From: Collinsella provencensis
GTDB taxonomy: Bacteria > Actinomycetota > Coriobacteriia > Coriobacteriales > Coriobacteriaceae
Reading direction: 5' to 3'
NCBI RefSeq assembly: GCF_900199705.1
Contig: NZ_LT904908.1
Span: 255,694-319,693, forward strand
Length of the DNA stretch: 64,000 nucleotides
Below the pieces are notes generated by a model. It ran no database searches and was not told the origin of the DNA. It was given only the letters and a program-made list of their open reading frames with translations. The translations under genes and the position numbers were made by a program. Shown here piece by piece: positions 45,316 to 54,931 of the stretch. Position 1 is the stretch's first letter. Each line of letters opens with the position of its first letter.

Positions 45316-45996
45316 ATGATCATTGCAATCGACGGTCCGGCGGGTTCGGGCAAGTCTACCATCGCCCGAGAAGTTGCCGCCCGCTTTGGTTTTGCCAAGC
45401 TCGATACCGGTGCGATGTACCGTTCCGTTGCTTTGACTGCTTTGCAGCGGGGTGTCTCCCTTGATGAAACCGATGCCGTCGCCGAGCTTGCACGCACCAT
45501 TTCCATTACCTTCGGGTCTGAGCAGCATGGCAACGTTTCGGTGTTTGTGGACGGTGTGGATGTGAGTGATGCCATCCGTACCGCCGAGGTCGATCGTAAT
45601 GTATCTGCCGCCGCGGCCAACCCTGGCGTCCGTGCGGCGATGTTGGCGCCGCAGCGTTTATTTGCGCAAGATCGCGATGTCGTGGCAGAAGGCCGTGATG
45701 TGGGGACCGTGGTATTTCCTCATGCCGAGCTCAAGCTGTTTCTCACTGCCGATCCACGTGAGCGCGCTCGTCGTCGCGTTTTGCAACGCCATGAGGGTCA
45801 AATCGTTGACCCTGCGGTGTTGGAAACCGAGATCGATGAGACGCTGGCCGATATCGAACGACGCGATGCGTTGGACTCTCAGCGTGATACCGCACCGCTT
45901 ACCTGCGCGGACGATGCTATGCGTATCGACTCTACGAGTTATACAATTGATGAGATCGTTCAGCAGATTGGCGAGCTTATCAACGAACGGAGGTAG
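45316..45996 (+). CDS. cmk: Cytidylate kinase
   Basis: It phosphorylates CMP and dCMP. The 226-residue protein has the P-loop IAIDGPAGSGKSTIAREVAA at the N-terminus, DTGAMYRSVAL near residue 32 and the NMP-binding AEGRDVGTVVFPHA. Near the C-terminus RRDALDSQRDTAPL is the usual lid/core region. ATG 45316 has TAGGAGGAA. plsC begins three bases after its stop. Confidence 0.96.
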   Translation: MIIAIDGPAGSGKSTIAREVAARFGFAKLDTGAMYRSVALTALQRGVSLDETDAVAELARTISITFGSEQHGNVSVFVDGVDVSDAIRTAEVDRNVSAAAANPGVRAAMLAPQRLFAQDRDVVAEGRDVGTVVFPHAELKLFLTADPRERARRRVLQRHEGQIVDPAVLETEIDETLADIERRDALDSQRDTAPLTCADDAMRIDSTSYTIDEIVQQIGELINERR

Positions 45997-45999
45997 CAC

Positions 46000-46740
46000 A
46001 TGGCGGCAAATACCGCAGTGGATGCTTCGCACGTCGAGAGTAATCCCCACTATGACAAGGGAATGAGCTCATTTTCTCTTTTGGATCGCGCTATCTATGC
46101 GTTTGTTATGGCTGTGCTGTGGGTGTTCAGCAAAATCATGTGGCGTTGGAACTTTGAAGATGCCGATAAACTCCATGACGGCGTGAACGGATCGGTCATC
46201 ATTTGCAATCATACTTCGATGGCCGAGGTGCTACCCATCGTCACGCACTTATGGGCAATGGGCCGTCGTGTGCGACCCATCTTTAAATCTGAATTCAACA
46301 AGACGGGTATCGTGCGCTGGGCTTTCGCATTGGCGGGAGGCATTCCGGTCGACCGTGGAACCGCTGATTTGAGCGCTCTGCGTGCTGCCCAACATGCTCT
46401 ACAGCGTGGCGAGGATATTTTGATCTTCCCTGAGGGTACCCGTATTCGCAGTGATGAGCAGCCCGTTGAGCTTCACGGTGGCTTCGCACTGATCGCCCAA
46501 ATGGGCAAGGCCCCTATCGCTCCCATGGCGGTATGCGGATTCCGCGATATCACACCGCTTGGCAAAAAGGTGATGCGACCGATGAAGTGCTGGATGCGCG
46601 CCGGCGATCTCGTTCGCCTTGAGGACGCGCCAGAGGGTATGAAACGCCGCGAGCGTACCCAGTGGGTTGAAGATGAGGCGCTACGTCGCATGTTCGAAAT
46701 TCGAGACGCGCTGCGTGTTGAGCATCCGGGACGGCATTAA
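46000..46740 (+). CDS. plsC: 1-acyl-sn-glycerol-3-phosphate acyltransferase PlsC-like, with Glu in the catalytic dyad
   Basis: It adds the second acyl chain to make phosphatidic acid. The 246-residue protein has one N-terminal hydrophobic segment (about residues 27-46). The family's motif NHX4D appears as NHTSMAE, with His71 but Glu76 at the position of the catalytic Asp. The other blocks are normal: GGIPVDRG and the phosphate-binding FPEGTR near residue 146. The change is conservative, so activity is still plausible. The stop overlaps the ispH start (TAATG). Confidence 0.88.
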   Translation: MAANTAVDASHVESNPHYDKGMSSFSLLDRAIYAFVMAVLWVFSKIMWRWNFEDADKLHDGVNGSVIICNHTSMAEVLPIVTHLWAMGRRVRPIFKSEFNKTGIVRWAFALAGGIPVDRGTADLSALRAAQHALQRGEDILIFPEGTRIRSDEQPVELHGGFALIAQMGKAPIAPMAVCGFRDITPLGKKVMRPMKCWMRAGDLVRLEDAPEGMKRRERTQWVEDEALRRMFEIRDALRVEHPGRH

Positions 46741-47591
46741 TGGGTATTCCGTGCATCGAAGTCGCTCAATATGCGGGCGTTTGTTATGGCGTTGAACGCG
46801 CGCTGACGCTTGCCAAAGAGGCTGGATCCACTGCAACTGGTCCAGTTTGCACCATGGGTCCGCTTATCCATAATCCCATCGTGGTACACGAACTGGAACA
46901 GTCCGGCGTGTCTGTGGCCAACTCTGTTGAGGACTGTGTCGAGGGAGCGGTGATTATTCGCGCACACGGGGTTGTTCCACAAGTGATCGACGAGTTGCAA
47001 AACAAGGGGCTGCAAATCATCGATGCCACATGCCCGTTTGTAAAAAAAGTCCATGTTGCTGCCGAACGCCTTGAGCGAGAAGGTTATCAACTCTTGGTTG
47101 TAGGGGAGAGCGGTCATCCCGAGGTTGAGGGCATCATGGGTCATGCCGGAATGGATGCGCATATCGTTTCCTCTCCTGAAGACTTACATGAACTTGAGCT
47201 CGGGCGCAAAGTAGGCATCGTTGTGCAAACGACACAGACCGCCGACACCCTTAATGCTGTCGTTGCTTCGGTGCTTCCACGCGTTTCGGAATTGCGTGTT
47301 GTCAATACGATTTGCACCGCCACGCAGGAGCGCCAGGCGAGTGCCGCCGAGCTTGCATCGCGTGCCGATGTCATGATCGTTGTTGGTGGAAAAAACTCGG
47401 GCAACACACAGCGGCTCGCGCAAATTTGCTCTGAAAGATGTTCAAGGACCTACCATATCGAGCAGGCATGCGAGCTTGATCCTTCGTGGCTTGAAGATGC
47501 GCAGCTCATCGGTGTGACTGCGGGCGCTTCGACACCTGCCGCTCATATCGAGCAAGTCGTCGAAGCTTTACGTAACGCATCGAAAGCATAG
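46740..47591 (+). CDS. ispH: 4-hydroxy-3-methylbut-2-enyl diphosphate reductase IspH
   Basis: The last step of the MEP pathway, producing IPP and DMAPP. The 283-residue [4Fe-4S] enzyme shows the three cluster cysteines in GVCYGVERAL (near residue 14), DATCPFVKKVH (near 95) and NTICTATQERQ (near 190), and the substrate histidines in GPLIHNP and RAHGV. It completes, with dxr and ispG, most of the MEP pathway in this window. It is translationally coupled to plsC. Confidence 0.96.
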   Translation: MGIPCIEVAQYAGVCYGVERALTLAKEAGSTATGPVCTMGPLIHNPIVVHELEQSGVSVANSVEDCVEGAVIIRAHGVVPQVIDELQNKGLQIIDATCPFVKKVHVAAERLEREGYQLLVVGESGHPEVEGIMGHAGMDAHIVSSPEDLHELELGRKVGIVVQTTQTADTLNAVVASVLPRVSELRVVNTICTATQERQASAAELASRADVMIVVGGKNSGNTQRLAQICSERCSRTYHIEQACELDPSWLEDAQLIGVTAGASTPAAHIEQVVEALRNASKA

Positions 47592-47594
47592 GCG

Positions 47595-49028
47595 ATGTCC
47601 ATGGGTTTTGAAGAGGCGGATACCATGCCGCAATCCAGTTTGCCAACCGTTCCACAATATGCTGCCAGCGTTGCAAACTATTGCGCGAGCCGTCATCCCG
47701 ATGCGGAGGGTGCGCTTGTGATTTCCGTCGTACCTGAGTCTCCCGCTGATGACTTGGGTATCGAGCCCGGTATGCGCGTTCTTTCCGTCAATGGGCATGA
47801 GCTCACGGACATGATCGTTTGGCTGTGGGAAACCGATGATCTTGAGGCTGACCTTGAGGTGTTCGATCCGCGTGATAACACGGTTGCACGTGCGACAATC
47901 GAGCGCTTCCCCGGGGAAGAATGGGGCGTCGAGTTTGATGGTGCGGTGTTCGACGGTATGCGTACCTGCGTGAATGCTTGCATTTTCTGTTTCATGAATA
48001 TGTTGCCCAAGGAGAGCCGGGATTCGCTTTCCATTCGTGACGACGATTATCGTTTGAGCTTTTTACAGGGCAATTTTGTCACGCTTACCAACATGAGTGA
48101 TGCCGAGGTCGACGATGCCATCGGTAAGATGCTGTCGCCTATGAACGTGAGCCTTCACGCCATCAATCCGGAATGTCGTCGTAAGCTCATCGGACGCAAC
48201 GCACCGCGCGGCATCGAGGTGCTCGAGCGATTCCTTGACGCCGGAATTGAGATTCACGCGCAAATCGTTTTGTGCCCCGGTATCAACGACGGCGACGAAT
48301 TGCTTGCCACGCTTGAGTATGTGGAGCAGCATCCCGGCATCACGAGCCTTGCAATCGTGCCTTTGGGCTTTACCAAGCACCAGAAGCGTTTCACCACCTC
48401 GTACTCTGATGATGTCGAGGGGTCGCGTGCGGTGGTCAAGCTTTTGGAGCCATTTCAAGAGCGTGCACGTGCGACGCGTGGTTGTACGGTCTTTCAGCTT
48501 GCCGATGAGTTTTACGTCGATGCGGAATTGGATGTTCCGCCTGCGGAGACGTATGACGGTTTTCCACAGTTCTATGATGGCATCGGCATGCTCAGGAGCT
48601 TTCTTGATGAAGTCGAGGAGCTGCGTTGTTCCCACATGGATGATGTTGAGCGAGTGGGGGAGTACCTTTCGCAGCGTGATGCATCTGTCATTGTTGTCTG
48701 TGGCGAAGCTGCGCAACGTACGTTTGACGCGTTCTGCGCATTGTTCTCTTCGAATGCGCAGGTGTTGACACAGGCGATTAAGAACGAGTACTTCGGTGGC
48801 AACGTCAATGTAACGGGCTTGATTTGCGCCTGTGACTTGCTCGCTCAATTGCCCGAGGACCTGTCGAGCGCGATCGTGCTTATCCCCGAAGTCATCTACA
48901 ACTACGATGGCCTAACCCTCGATGGTGAAACGCGTGAGTTCGTCGAAAGGTCGCTTGCGGCGCGCGGTGCCTGTGTCAAAACGTGTGTTTCAAGTCCCTA
49001 CAAGATGCTTGACGAGCTTGGCGAATAG
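47595..49028 (+). CDS. DUF512 protein: PDZ-like plus radical-SAM-like plus C-terminal DUF512
   Basis: A 477-residue protein of the widely distributed DUF512 family. Residues about 30-110 form a PDZ-like domain (VVPESPADDLGIEPGMRVLSVNG). A radical-SAM-type cluster motif with Cys spacing 4 and 3 lies in RTCVNACIFCFMNMLP near residue 125. The DUF512 part follows from about residue 230. The function is not established. It neighbours der in many Gram-positive genomes. The start could be any of ATG 47595, 47601 or 47625. Confidence 0.87.
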   Translation: MSMGFEEADTMPQSSLPTVPQYAASVANYCASRHPDAEGALVISVVPESPADDLGIEPGMRVLSVNGHELTDMIVWLWETDDLEADLEVFDPRDNTVARATIERFPGEEWGVEFDGAVFDGMRTCVNACIFCFMNMLPKESRDSLSIRDDDYRLSFLQGNFVTLTNMSDAEVDDAIGKMLSPMNVSLHAINPECRRKLIGRNAPRGIEVLERFLDAGIEIHAQIVLCPGINDGDELLATLEYVEQHPGITSLAIVPLGFTKHQKRFTTSYSDDVEGSRAVVKLLEPFQERARATRGCTVFQLADEFYVDAELDVPPAETYDGFPQFYDGIGMLRSFLDEVEELRCSHMDDVERVGEYLSQRDASVIVVCGEAAQRTFDAFCALFSSNAQVLTQAIKNEYFGGNVNVTGLICACDLLAQLPEDLSSAIVLIPEVIYNYDGLTLDGETREFVERSLAARGACVKTCVSSPYKMLDELGE

Positions 49029-49173
49029 CCTAGGTGTTTGGAACTCGGGGTAATCCGTACATGCATATTGCCGCTGTTCCTCCTGCAGGACAATACCTGC
49101 GGGTTGAGCCAGGCGCATGGCTACAGAGATTCTGTCCAGACGCTTGCCTGAAGACGGACGCATAACCTGCGCA

Positions 49174-49182
49174 TGGTAGACT
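49174..49182 (+). promoter_or_regulatory. Extended -10 promoter for der
   Basis: TGGTAGACT at 49174-49182 ends 31 bases before the der start. The rest of the 49029-49213 gap shows only a 34-codon open frame from 49061 with no supporting ribosome-binding site. Confidence 0.45.
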
Positions 49183-49213
49183 GACTTCAGCTATGACAAC
49201 ACAAGGAGAACCT

Positions 49214-50557
49214 ATGTCTCGACCTATCGTTGCGATTGTCGGCCGTCCGAATGTGGGCAAGTCGACGCTCGTCAACCGTATTGCACAAACTTCCGATGCC
49301 ATCGTGCACCAGAGCCGCGGAGTCACCCGTGACCGCAGCTATCACGTTGCCGACTGGAACGGTCGCGAGTTCATGCTCGTTGATACGGGCGGCATCGAGC
49401 CCATGAAGAGTGACGACGTCTTTGCCACGTCCATTCGCGACCAAGCGCTTGCCGCAGCCGAGGAAGCCGCCGTCATTTTGTTCGTGGTTGACGGTTCGGT
49501 GGGCGTTACCGAAGAGGATGAGAGCGTTGCGCGCATGGTGCGCAAACTCAAGAAGCCTACCTTCCTGCTTGTAAACAAGCTCGATAACCCTGACCGCGAA
49601 AATGAGCGCCTTTGGGAGTTCTATAGCTTGGGCGTGGGCGACCCCGTTGCGGTCTCTGCGCTCCACGGACATGGCACGGGCGACTTGCTCGATGACGTCG
49701 TTGCCCTGCTTCCTGAAGACGACGGCGAGAACGAGGACGATGAGCCCGATACGCTTCGCGTCGCCATCATCGGGCGCCCCAACGCCGGCAAGTCTTCGCT
49801 GTTCAACAAGATCATCGGCTCCGATCGCTCCATTGTGAGCAACATCGCCGGTACCACGCGCGACGCCATCGATACGGTGGTCGAGCGCAATGGCAAGCGG
49901 TACCGCATGGTCGACACGGCTGGTATTCGCAAAAAGAGCACCGTGTATGAGAACATCGAATATTATTCCATGGTGCGTGGTCTGCGCGCCATCGACCGTG
50001 CCGACGTTGCTTTGCTGGTGGTAGACGCGTCCACGGGCGTAACCGAGCAAGACCAGAAAGTTGCCAACTTGGCCATCGAGCGCGGTTGCGCATTAGTAGT
50101 GCTGCTCAACAAGTGGGATCTGCTTAAAGACGACTATGAGCGCGAGGCGGTCATGGAGACGGTCAATCGTCGATTGACCATGGCTCCTTGGGCTGAATAC
50201 CTGCGCATTTCTGCTCTCACGGGTAGGTCCGTCCATAAGATTTGGGATATGATCGATGCGGCTGCGGAGCGACGCGCTACCCATATCTCCACTTCACAGC
50301 TTAATCGCCTGCTTACTGACATGCGTGAATTCGGTCATACGGTTTCTGACGGCAAGCGTCGTCTTAAGATGCACTACGTGACGCAGACCGGTGAGAAGCC
50401 ACCCGCGTTCACGTTCTTCGTCAACCACACCGACTTGGTGACTGATAACTATCGTCGCTATATCGAAAACCGCATGCGCTCCACCTTCGACTTCAAGGGA
50501 ACGCCCATTCGCCTGCGCTTCCGCGCAAAAAAGGATACTAAGGATAAGGAGGCGTAA
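49214..50557 (+). CDS. der: Ribosome-associated GTPase Der (EngA)
   Basis: It has two tandem GTPase domains and is essential for 50S maturation. Its 447 residues have GRPNVGKSTLVNRI near residue 9 and GRPNAGKSSLFNKI near residue 190, each followed by DTGG/DTAG and NKxD motifs. A C-terminal KH-like domain starts near residue 355 (THISTSQLNRLLTDM). ATG 49214 is preferred over the in-frame ATG 49193 because AAGGAGAA lies between them at 49203-49210. plsY begins six bases after the stop. Confidence 0.96.
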   Translation: MSRPIVAIVGRPNVGKSTLVNRIAQTSDAIVHQSRGVTRDRSYHVADWNGREFMLVDTGGIEPMKSDDVFATSIRDQALAAAEEAAVILFVVDGSVGVTEEDESVARMVRKLKKPTFLLVNKLDNPDRENERLWEFYSLGVGDPVAVSALHGHGTGDLLDDVVALLPEDDGENEDDEPDTLRVAIIGRPNAGKSSLFNKIIGSDRSIVSNIAGTTRDAIDTVVERNGKRYRMVDTAGIRKKSTVYENIEYYSMVRGLRAIDRADVALLVVDASTGVTEQDQKVANLAIERGCALVVLLNKWDLLKDDYEREAVMETVNRRLTMAPWAEYLRISALTGRSVHKIWDMIDAAAERRATHISTSQLNRLLTDMREFGHTVSDGKRRLKMHYVTQTGEKPPAFTFFVNHTDLVTDNYRRYIENRMRSTFDFKGTPIRLRFRAKKDTKDKEA

Positions 50558-50563
50558 AGCCGC

Positions 50564-51259
50564 ATGACGCTTTCCGGTCATCCAGACCTTGTCGCCGTCA
50601 TTTGCATGGTTGTTGCCTATTTGGTGTGCGGCATTCCCTTCGGTAAGATCATCGCAAATCGCATGTGCAAGGTCGATTTGCAAAAGGTCGGCTCAGGCAA
50701 TATCGGTACCACCAATGCTCTGCGCGCTGGTGGACCGAAAGTCGCTGCACTAACACTTCTTTGCGACGTGCTCAAGGGTTTTGGATGTGTGTATCTTGGA
50801 ACCCAAGTCATCGCACTTGAGGGTCTGGGTTTTAATGCAAGTGCCGTTGCGCCTGGAACGGCACACGACTATCTCATCGCTTTGCTTTGCCTGTCGTGTG
50901 TCCTTGGCCATATGTTTTCGCCCTACCTACATTTCCATGGTGGCAAATCAATTGCGACGGGCGTCGGTGTCCTGTTTGGCCTTGCCTGGCCGCTCGCCCT
51001 TATTCATTTGGGCATCTTTATCGTGCTTGTTGCGATAACCGGGTATGTTTCAGCTGGCTCGATTGTTACTGCGGCGCTGGTCGGTCTTACGGTAAGCCTT
51101 TATTTCCCAAATGCGACTTTGGCTTTTAAGCTCATCATGGCGGCTCTCGGCCTGTTAGTGGTTTGGGCGCACCGCTCTAACATTAAGAAACTTCGCTTCG
51201 GAACGGAGTCAAAGTTGTCATTTACCAAACGTGTCGACAGAATGGATGATGCCGCATGA
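50564..51259 (+). CDS. plsY: Glycerol-3-phosphate acyltransferase PlsY
   Basis: A membrane acyltransferase using acyl-phosphate from PlsX. Its 231 residues have about five transmembrane helices. Conserved motifs are CGIPFGKIIA, GSGNIGTTNALRAGG and the catalytic-site block GHMFSPYLHFHGGKSIATGVG. A polar C-terminal tail of about 25 residues is present. gpsA overlaps the stop by four bases. The der-plsY-gpsA order is common. Confidence 0.94.
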   Translation: MTLSGHPDLVAVICMVVAYLVCGIPFGKIIANRMCKVDLQKVGSGNIGTTNALRAGGPKVAALTLLCDVLKGFGCVYLGTQVIALEGLGFNASAVAPGTAHDYLIALLCLSCVLGHMFSPYLHFHGGKSIATGVGVLFGLAWPLALIHLGIFIVLVAITGYVSAGSIVTAALVGLTVSLYFPNATLAFKLIMAALGLLVVWAHRSNIKKLRFGTESKLSFTKRVDRMDDAA

Positions 51260-52263
51260 AAATCGCGTTGATTGGAACTGGCTCTTGGGGTACGGCTATG
51301 GCCGGCCTCGTTGCGGGCCACGGTCATGATGTTGTGATGTGGTCGTTTGAGGAGGCGCCGGCACTCGAGATTAACACGTATCACACCAATGCCTGTTATC
51401 TCAAGGATTTTGTACTTCCCAATAACGTAAGCGCAGCCACGGATTTCGCCGAGGCATTTGATGGGGCGGATGCGGCGATTTTTGCCGTACCGTCTGCCTT
51501 CTTGCGTAGTGTCGCTCACAATTGCGCTGAATATGTGCCCGAAGATTTGCCTGTAATGTGCCTGTCAAAGGGCATCGAAATTGGAACCGGCCTTCTCATG
51601 AGCGATGTAGTCGCGAGCGAAATCGGTCATCCTGAGCGTATCGCAGCGCTTTCCGGTCCCAATCACGCCGAGGAGATTTGTCACGGTGCCCTTTCCGCTT
51701 CAACCATTGCCTCTGAAAGCGCTGAAATCGGTGAGTTTTTCAAACAATTGACGTTGAGCCAAAACTTTCGCGTTTATCTTTCCACTGATATGACCGGTGT
51801 CGAGCTCTGCGGTGCCATGAAAAACGTTATAGCCATCGTATGTGGTATCGCGGCTGGACTTGGTTTGGGTGACAATGCCCTCGCGCTTATCATGACTCGT
51901 GGTCTTGCCGAGATCAGCCGTTTGGTACATGCCTGCGGTGGCGAGGCAATCACCTGCATGGGTCTTGCCGGTATGGGTGACCTTATTGTGACCTGTACCT
52001 CGCAGCATTCGCGTAACCGTACCTTTGGCGAGGCGTTTGCCAAGGGCGAAACACTTGAAGAGTACCAGGCGCGCCGCCATATGGTCGTTGAGGGAGCAGT
52101 GGCGGCAAAAAGCGTAAGCGAGCTTGCTCGTGCCAAGGGCGTTGACGTTCCACTTACATTTGCCCTTGAACAGTTGCTTTACGGCGACGTGTCTTTGGAC
52201 GATGCCTTGGATATACTCGTGAGCCGTATTCCCAGTGAAGAGTTCTATGGTTTGGACGACTAG
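51256..52263 (+). CDS. gpsA: Glycerol-3-phosphate dehydrogenase [NAD(P)+] GpsA
   Basis: It makes glycerol 3-phosphate, the acceptor for PlsY. The 335-residue protein has the dinucleotide-binding IGTGSWGTAMAGLVAGHGH, the CLSKGIE segment near residue 98, and the catalytic lysine in GAMKNVIAIVCGIAAGLG near residue 191. It is co-translated with plsY (ATGA overlap), a direct functional pairing. Confidence 0.96.
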   Translation: MKIALIGTGSWGTAMAGLVAGHGHDVVMWSFEEAPALEINTYHTNACYLKDFVLPNNVSAATDFAEAFDGADAAIFAVPSAFLRSVAHNCAEYVPEDLPVMCLSKGIEIGTGLLMSDVVASEIGHPERIAALSGPNHAEEICHGALSASTIASESAEIGEFFKQLTLSQNFRVYLSTDMTGVELCGAMKNVIAIVCGIAAGLGLGDNALALIMTRGLAEISRLVHACGGEAITCMGLAGMGDLIVTCTSQHSRNRTFGEAFAKGETLEEYQARRHMVVEGAVAAKSVSELARAKGVDVPLTFALEQLLYGDVSLDDALDILVSRIPSEEFYGLDD

Positions 52264-52281
52264 GGTAGGAGAGGACAACTC

Positions 52282-52962
52282 ATGACGACTCAGATTAAGG
52301 TTTCCCCATCGATTCTTTCGGCTGATATGGCTCAGCTGGGTCATGATTTGGAGCGCATTGCCAATGCGGACTACATCCACATCGATGTTATGGACGGTCA
52401 TTTCGTACAGAATTTGACCTTTGGAACAGGTATTGTCAAGGCATGCAAGTCTGCCTCCAATATTCCCCTTGATGTCCACCTGATGGTGACGAATCCTGAC
52501 AGCACGGTCGATTGGTACATCGACGCCGGTGCGGATCTGATTACGGTTCATGTTGAGGCATCCACGCATCTGCATCGCACGATTACCCACATTAAGGAAC
52601 GTGGTTGTAAGGCAGGAGCGGTGCTTAATCCTGGCACTCCCGTAAACGTGCTCGAAGACATCATCGACGAACTCGATATGGTGCTGCTTATGAGCGTGAA
52701 CCCTGGCTTTGGCGGTCAGAAGTTCATTCCGCGCGTTCTCGAGAAGCTGCGTCAGCTGCGTAAGATGTGTATCGAGCATGGCGCGAATCCCGAGATTGAG
52801 ATCGATGGCGGCGTGAGCGTTGCCAACGCCGGGCAGCTCGCTGCGGCAGGCGCCACCGTATTTGTCGCCGGTTCTGCCGTGTTTGGCGCTGATGATCCTG
52901 CAGCGGCTGTTGATGCCATTCGTGCAGCAGGAAAGCGCGGCTGCGCACAGCAGGACGCATAG
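52282..52962 (+). CDS. rpe: Ribulose-phosphate 3-epimerase
   Basis: A TIM-barrel enzyme of the pentose phosphate pathway. Its 226 residues show SPSILSADMAQLGHDL at the start, HIDVMDGHFVQNLTFG (metal ligands His and Asp), VDVHLMV-type LDVHLMVTNP, MSVNPGFGGQKFIPRVLEK and EIEIDGGVSVANAG. ATG 52282 follows AGGAGAGG. The stop precedes the cysteine desulfurase start by two bases. Confidence 0.96.
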   Translation: MTTQIKVSPSILSADMAQLGHDLERIANADYIHIDVMDGHFVQNLTFGTGIVKACKSASNIPLDVHLMVTNPDSTVDWYIDAGADLITVHVEASTHLHRTITHIKERGCKAGAVLNPGTPVNVLEDIIDELDMVLLMSVNPGFGGQKFIPRVLEKLRQLRKMCIEHGANPEIEIDGGVSVANAGQLAAAGATVFVAGSAVFGADDPAAAVDAIRAAGKRGCAQQDA

Positions 52963-52964
52963 TG

Positions 52965-54128
52965 ATGTTCGACAACTCCTTCGTCAATTTGGATTATGCC
53001 GCCTCGACGCCCATGCGTGTTGAGGCGGTACGTGCACAGGCCGCCTATGATGCCTCGGACATTGCGGGTGCAAACCCCAATTCACTTCATACGCTCGGTC
53101 GTAAGGCGGCAGCGCAGCTCGAAACATGCAGACGTTCGATTGCACGTTCATTTGGTCCACGCGTTCGCTCGAGTGAAGTCATATTCACGGGTGGCGGCAC
53201 CGAGGCAAACGTTCTCGCATTGTTCGGCCTCGCCGAGGCGGTGCGTGAACAGGATCGCAATCGAACGCGTGTGATTCTTTCCGCCATCGAACATGATTCC
53301 ATGCTCGACAACCTTTCGCTGCTCCACGCGGCAGGTTTTACCACAGAGCTTATAAAGCCCTGTCGTGCTGGTTACGTTGAACCAGCGGCGCTCGAAGCTT
53401 GCATGGGAGATGACGTCGCACTCGTTTCCGTCATGCTCGCCAACAATGAAACGGGCGTTATCCAGCCCGTGCGTGAACTTGCCGCCGTCGCTCATGCGCG
53501 TGGCGCGCTCTATCACGCCGATGCTGTTCAGGGTTGGCTGCATACACCCTTTGACGTGCAGGAGCTTAACATCGATGCCCTTTCTGTCGCTGGCCATAAA
53601 ATCGGTGGACCGGTGGGGATTGGTGCTTTGTATCTCAAGAATCGCACCCCGTTACGTGCTCGCAGCTTTGGAGGCGGTCAAGAGCGCAACCTCCGCCCCG
53701 GCACGCAGGACCTTCGCGCCATCGTTGCGCTTGCGGCGGCGGCAGATGCGCTTCACCCCCATATTGAGGAAGACTCCAAGCGCTTGCTTGGTCTGTCTAG
53801 CCTTCTCTATGAACGAATCTGCACACACCCCCATATCCATGCCACTATGGGAGATTGGGTGACCGTCGATCGTCTTCCCGGCATTGTGAGCATTTTCGTT
53901 GACAACATGGACTCTGAAGAGCTCATCTTGCAGCTCGACGGACGCGGCTTCGAGGTCTCTGCGGCGAGCGCTTGTTCGAGTGGTTCGTTGGATGCAAGTC
54001 ATGTGCTTCGTGCTATGGGCATCTCACGCGAAGAGGCTCTAGGGTCACTCAGAATCTCCTTTGATGACCGTGTTGATCCAATTGACCTCGATCGATTTGC
54101 CGATGCTTTACTTGAGGTGGTTCGCTAA
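52965..54128 (+). CDS. Cysteine desulfurase (IscS/NifS type)
   Basis: A PLP enzyme that supplies sulfur for Fe-S clusters and thio-modified tRNAs. The 387 residues have NLDYAASTPMRVEAV at the start, EHDSMLDN-type IEHDSMLDNL, the PLP lysine in LSVAGHKIGGPVG near residue 212 and the sulfur-accepting cysteine in SAACSSGS-type SAASACSSGSLDASH near residue 345. ATG 52965 or the adjacent GTG 52962 is the start. No iscU/sufU gene is adjacent. Confidence 0.92.
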   Translation: MFDNSFVNLDYAASTPMRVEAVRAQAAYDASDIAGANPNSLHTLGRKAAAQLETCRRSIARSFGPRVRSSEVIFTGGGTEANVLALFGLAEAVREQDRNRTRVILSAIEHDSMLDNLSLLHAAGFTTELIKPCRAGYVEPAALEACMGDDVALVSVMLANNETGVIQPVRELAAVAHARGALYHADAVQGWLHTPFDVQELNIDALSVAGHKIGGPVGIGALYLKNRTPLRARSFGGGQERNLRPGTQDLRAIVALAAAADALHPHIEEDSKRLLGLSSLLYERICTHPHIHATMGDWVTVDRLPGIVSIFVDNMDSEELILQLDGRGFEVSAASACSSGSLDASHVLRAMGISREEALGSLRISFDDRVDPIDLDRFADALLEVVR

Positions 54129-54920
54129 ATGAACGTACGCGATCTATGCAATGCGCTTTTGAGCCGTTTTCCCGTCCAGAACGCCGAACCTTGGGACCAT
54201 GTCGGTCTATCGGTAGGTAATCCTGCTGACGAGGTCAAGGCGGTTGTCTGTGCGCTTGATGCAACCGAGGAAAACGTTTTGCACACTGTCGAACTGGGCG
54301 CAAATGTGCTGCTTACCCATCATCCGGTGTATATCAAGGCGCCTGATGCGTTTACACCCGCCACTTCCGAGCTACCGTCAAGCGCAGCGGCAGTTTATAC
54401 GGCAGCGCGCATGGGTGTGAGCATCATCTCGCTTCATACCAACCTCGATCGCTCGTTGGAAGCGCGCATGAAACTTCCCGCGCTTATGGGATTCTCGGCT
54501 GAAAGTTCGCTTGAGTATGCAGACGACCCCGAGCGTCTGGGGCTTGGCTCATTGTGCCGTTGTCCCGACATGACACTTGAGGCACTTGCGAAACGCGCCT
54601 CGGATATTTTCGAGACAAGAGCCCGTGTTTGGGGAGACGTGAGTCGCAACCTTCAATCCGTTGCTTTTCTCGGCGGATCCTTGGGGGATTTCGGCGAGTT
54701 GGCGGTTAGGGCGCATGTGGATGCCGTCGTAACGGGGGAGTGCGGTTACCACGTTGTTCAGGACTTGTGTGCACGTGGACTTTGCGTTGTGCTTCTCGGC
54801 CACGACCGTTCCGAACAACCGTTTTGCGCTATCCTATCCGCCGCGGCCTGCGATGCTGGCGTACCACAGGACCGCATCCATATCATTTCACACCCATCCA
54901 CATGGTGGACTGTAGCGTAA
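54129..54920 (+). CDS. Nif3-like dinuclear metal-center protein
   Basis: A 263-residue member of the Nif3/YqfO family (sometimes called GTP cyclohydrolase I type 2). Metal-binding signatures are PWDHVGLSVGNP near residue 20, LLTHHPVYIKA near residue 60, LHTNLDRS near residue 102 and the C-terminal GECGYHVVQDL and LGHDRSEQP. Its function is debated in all bacteria. It begins immediately after the cysteine desulfurase and is followed 11 bases later by a coiled-coil zinc-ribbon gene, the commonly conserved pair. Confidence 0.9.
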   Translation: MNVRDLCNALLSRFPVQNAEPWDHVGLSVGNPADEVKAVVCALDATEENVLHTVELGANVLLTHHPVYIKAPDAFTPATSELPSSAAAVYTAARMGVSIISLHTNLDRSLEARMKLPALMGFSAESSLEYADDPERLGLGSLCRCPDMTLEALAKRASDIFETRARVWGDVSRNLQSVAFLGGSLGDFGELAVRAHVDAVVTGECGYHVVQDLCARGLCVVLLGHDRSEQPFCAILSAAACDAGVPQDRIHIISHPSTWWTVA

Positions 54921-54931
54921 AGGAGATCCGT

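Noticed and set aside
49061-49165. 34-codon open frame upstream of der
   Set aside because: No suitably spaced ribosome-binding site and no recognisable features; likely chance.
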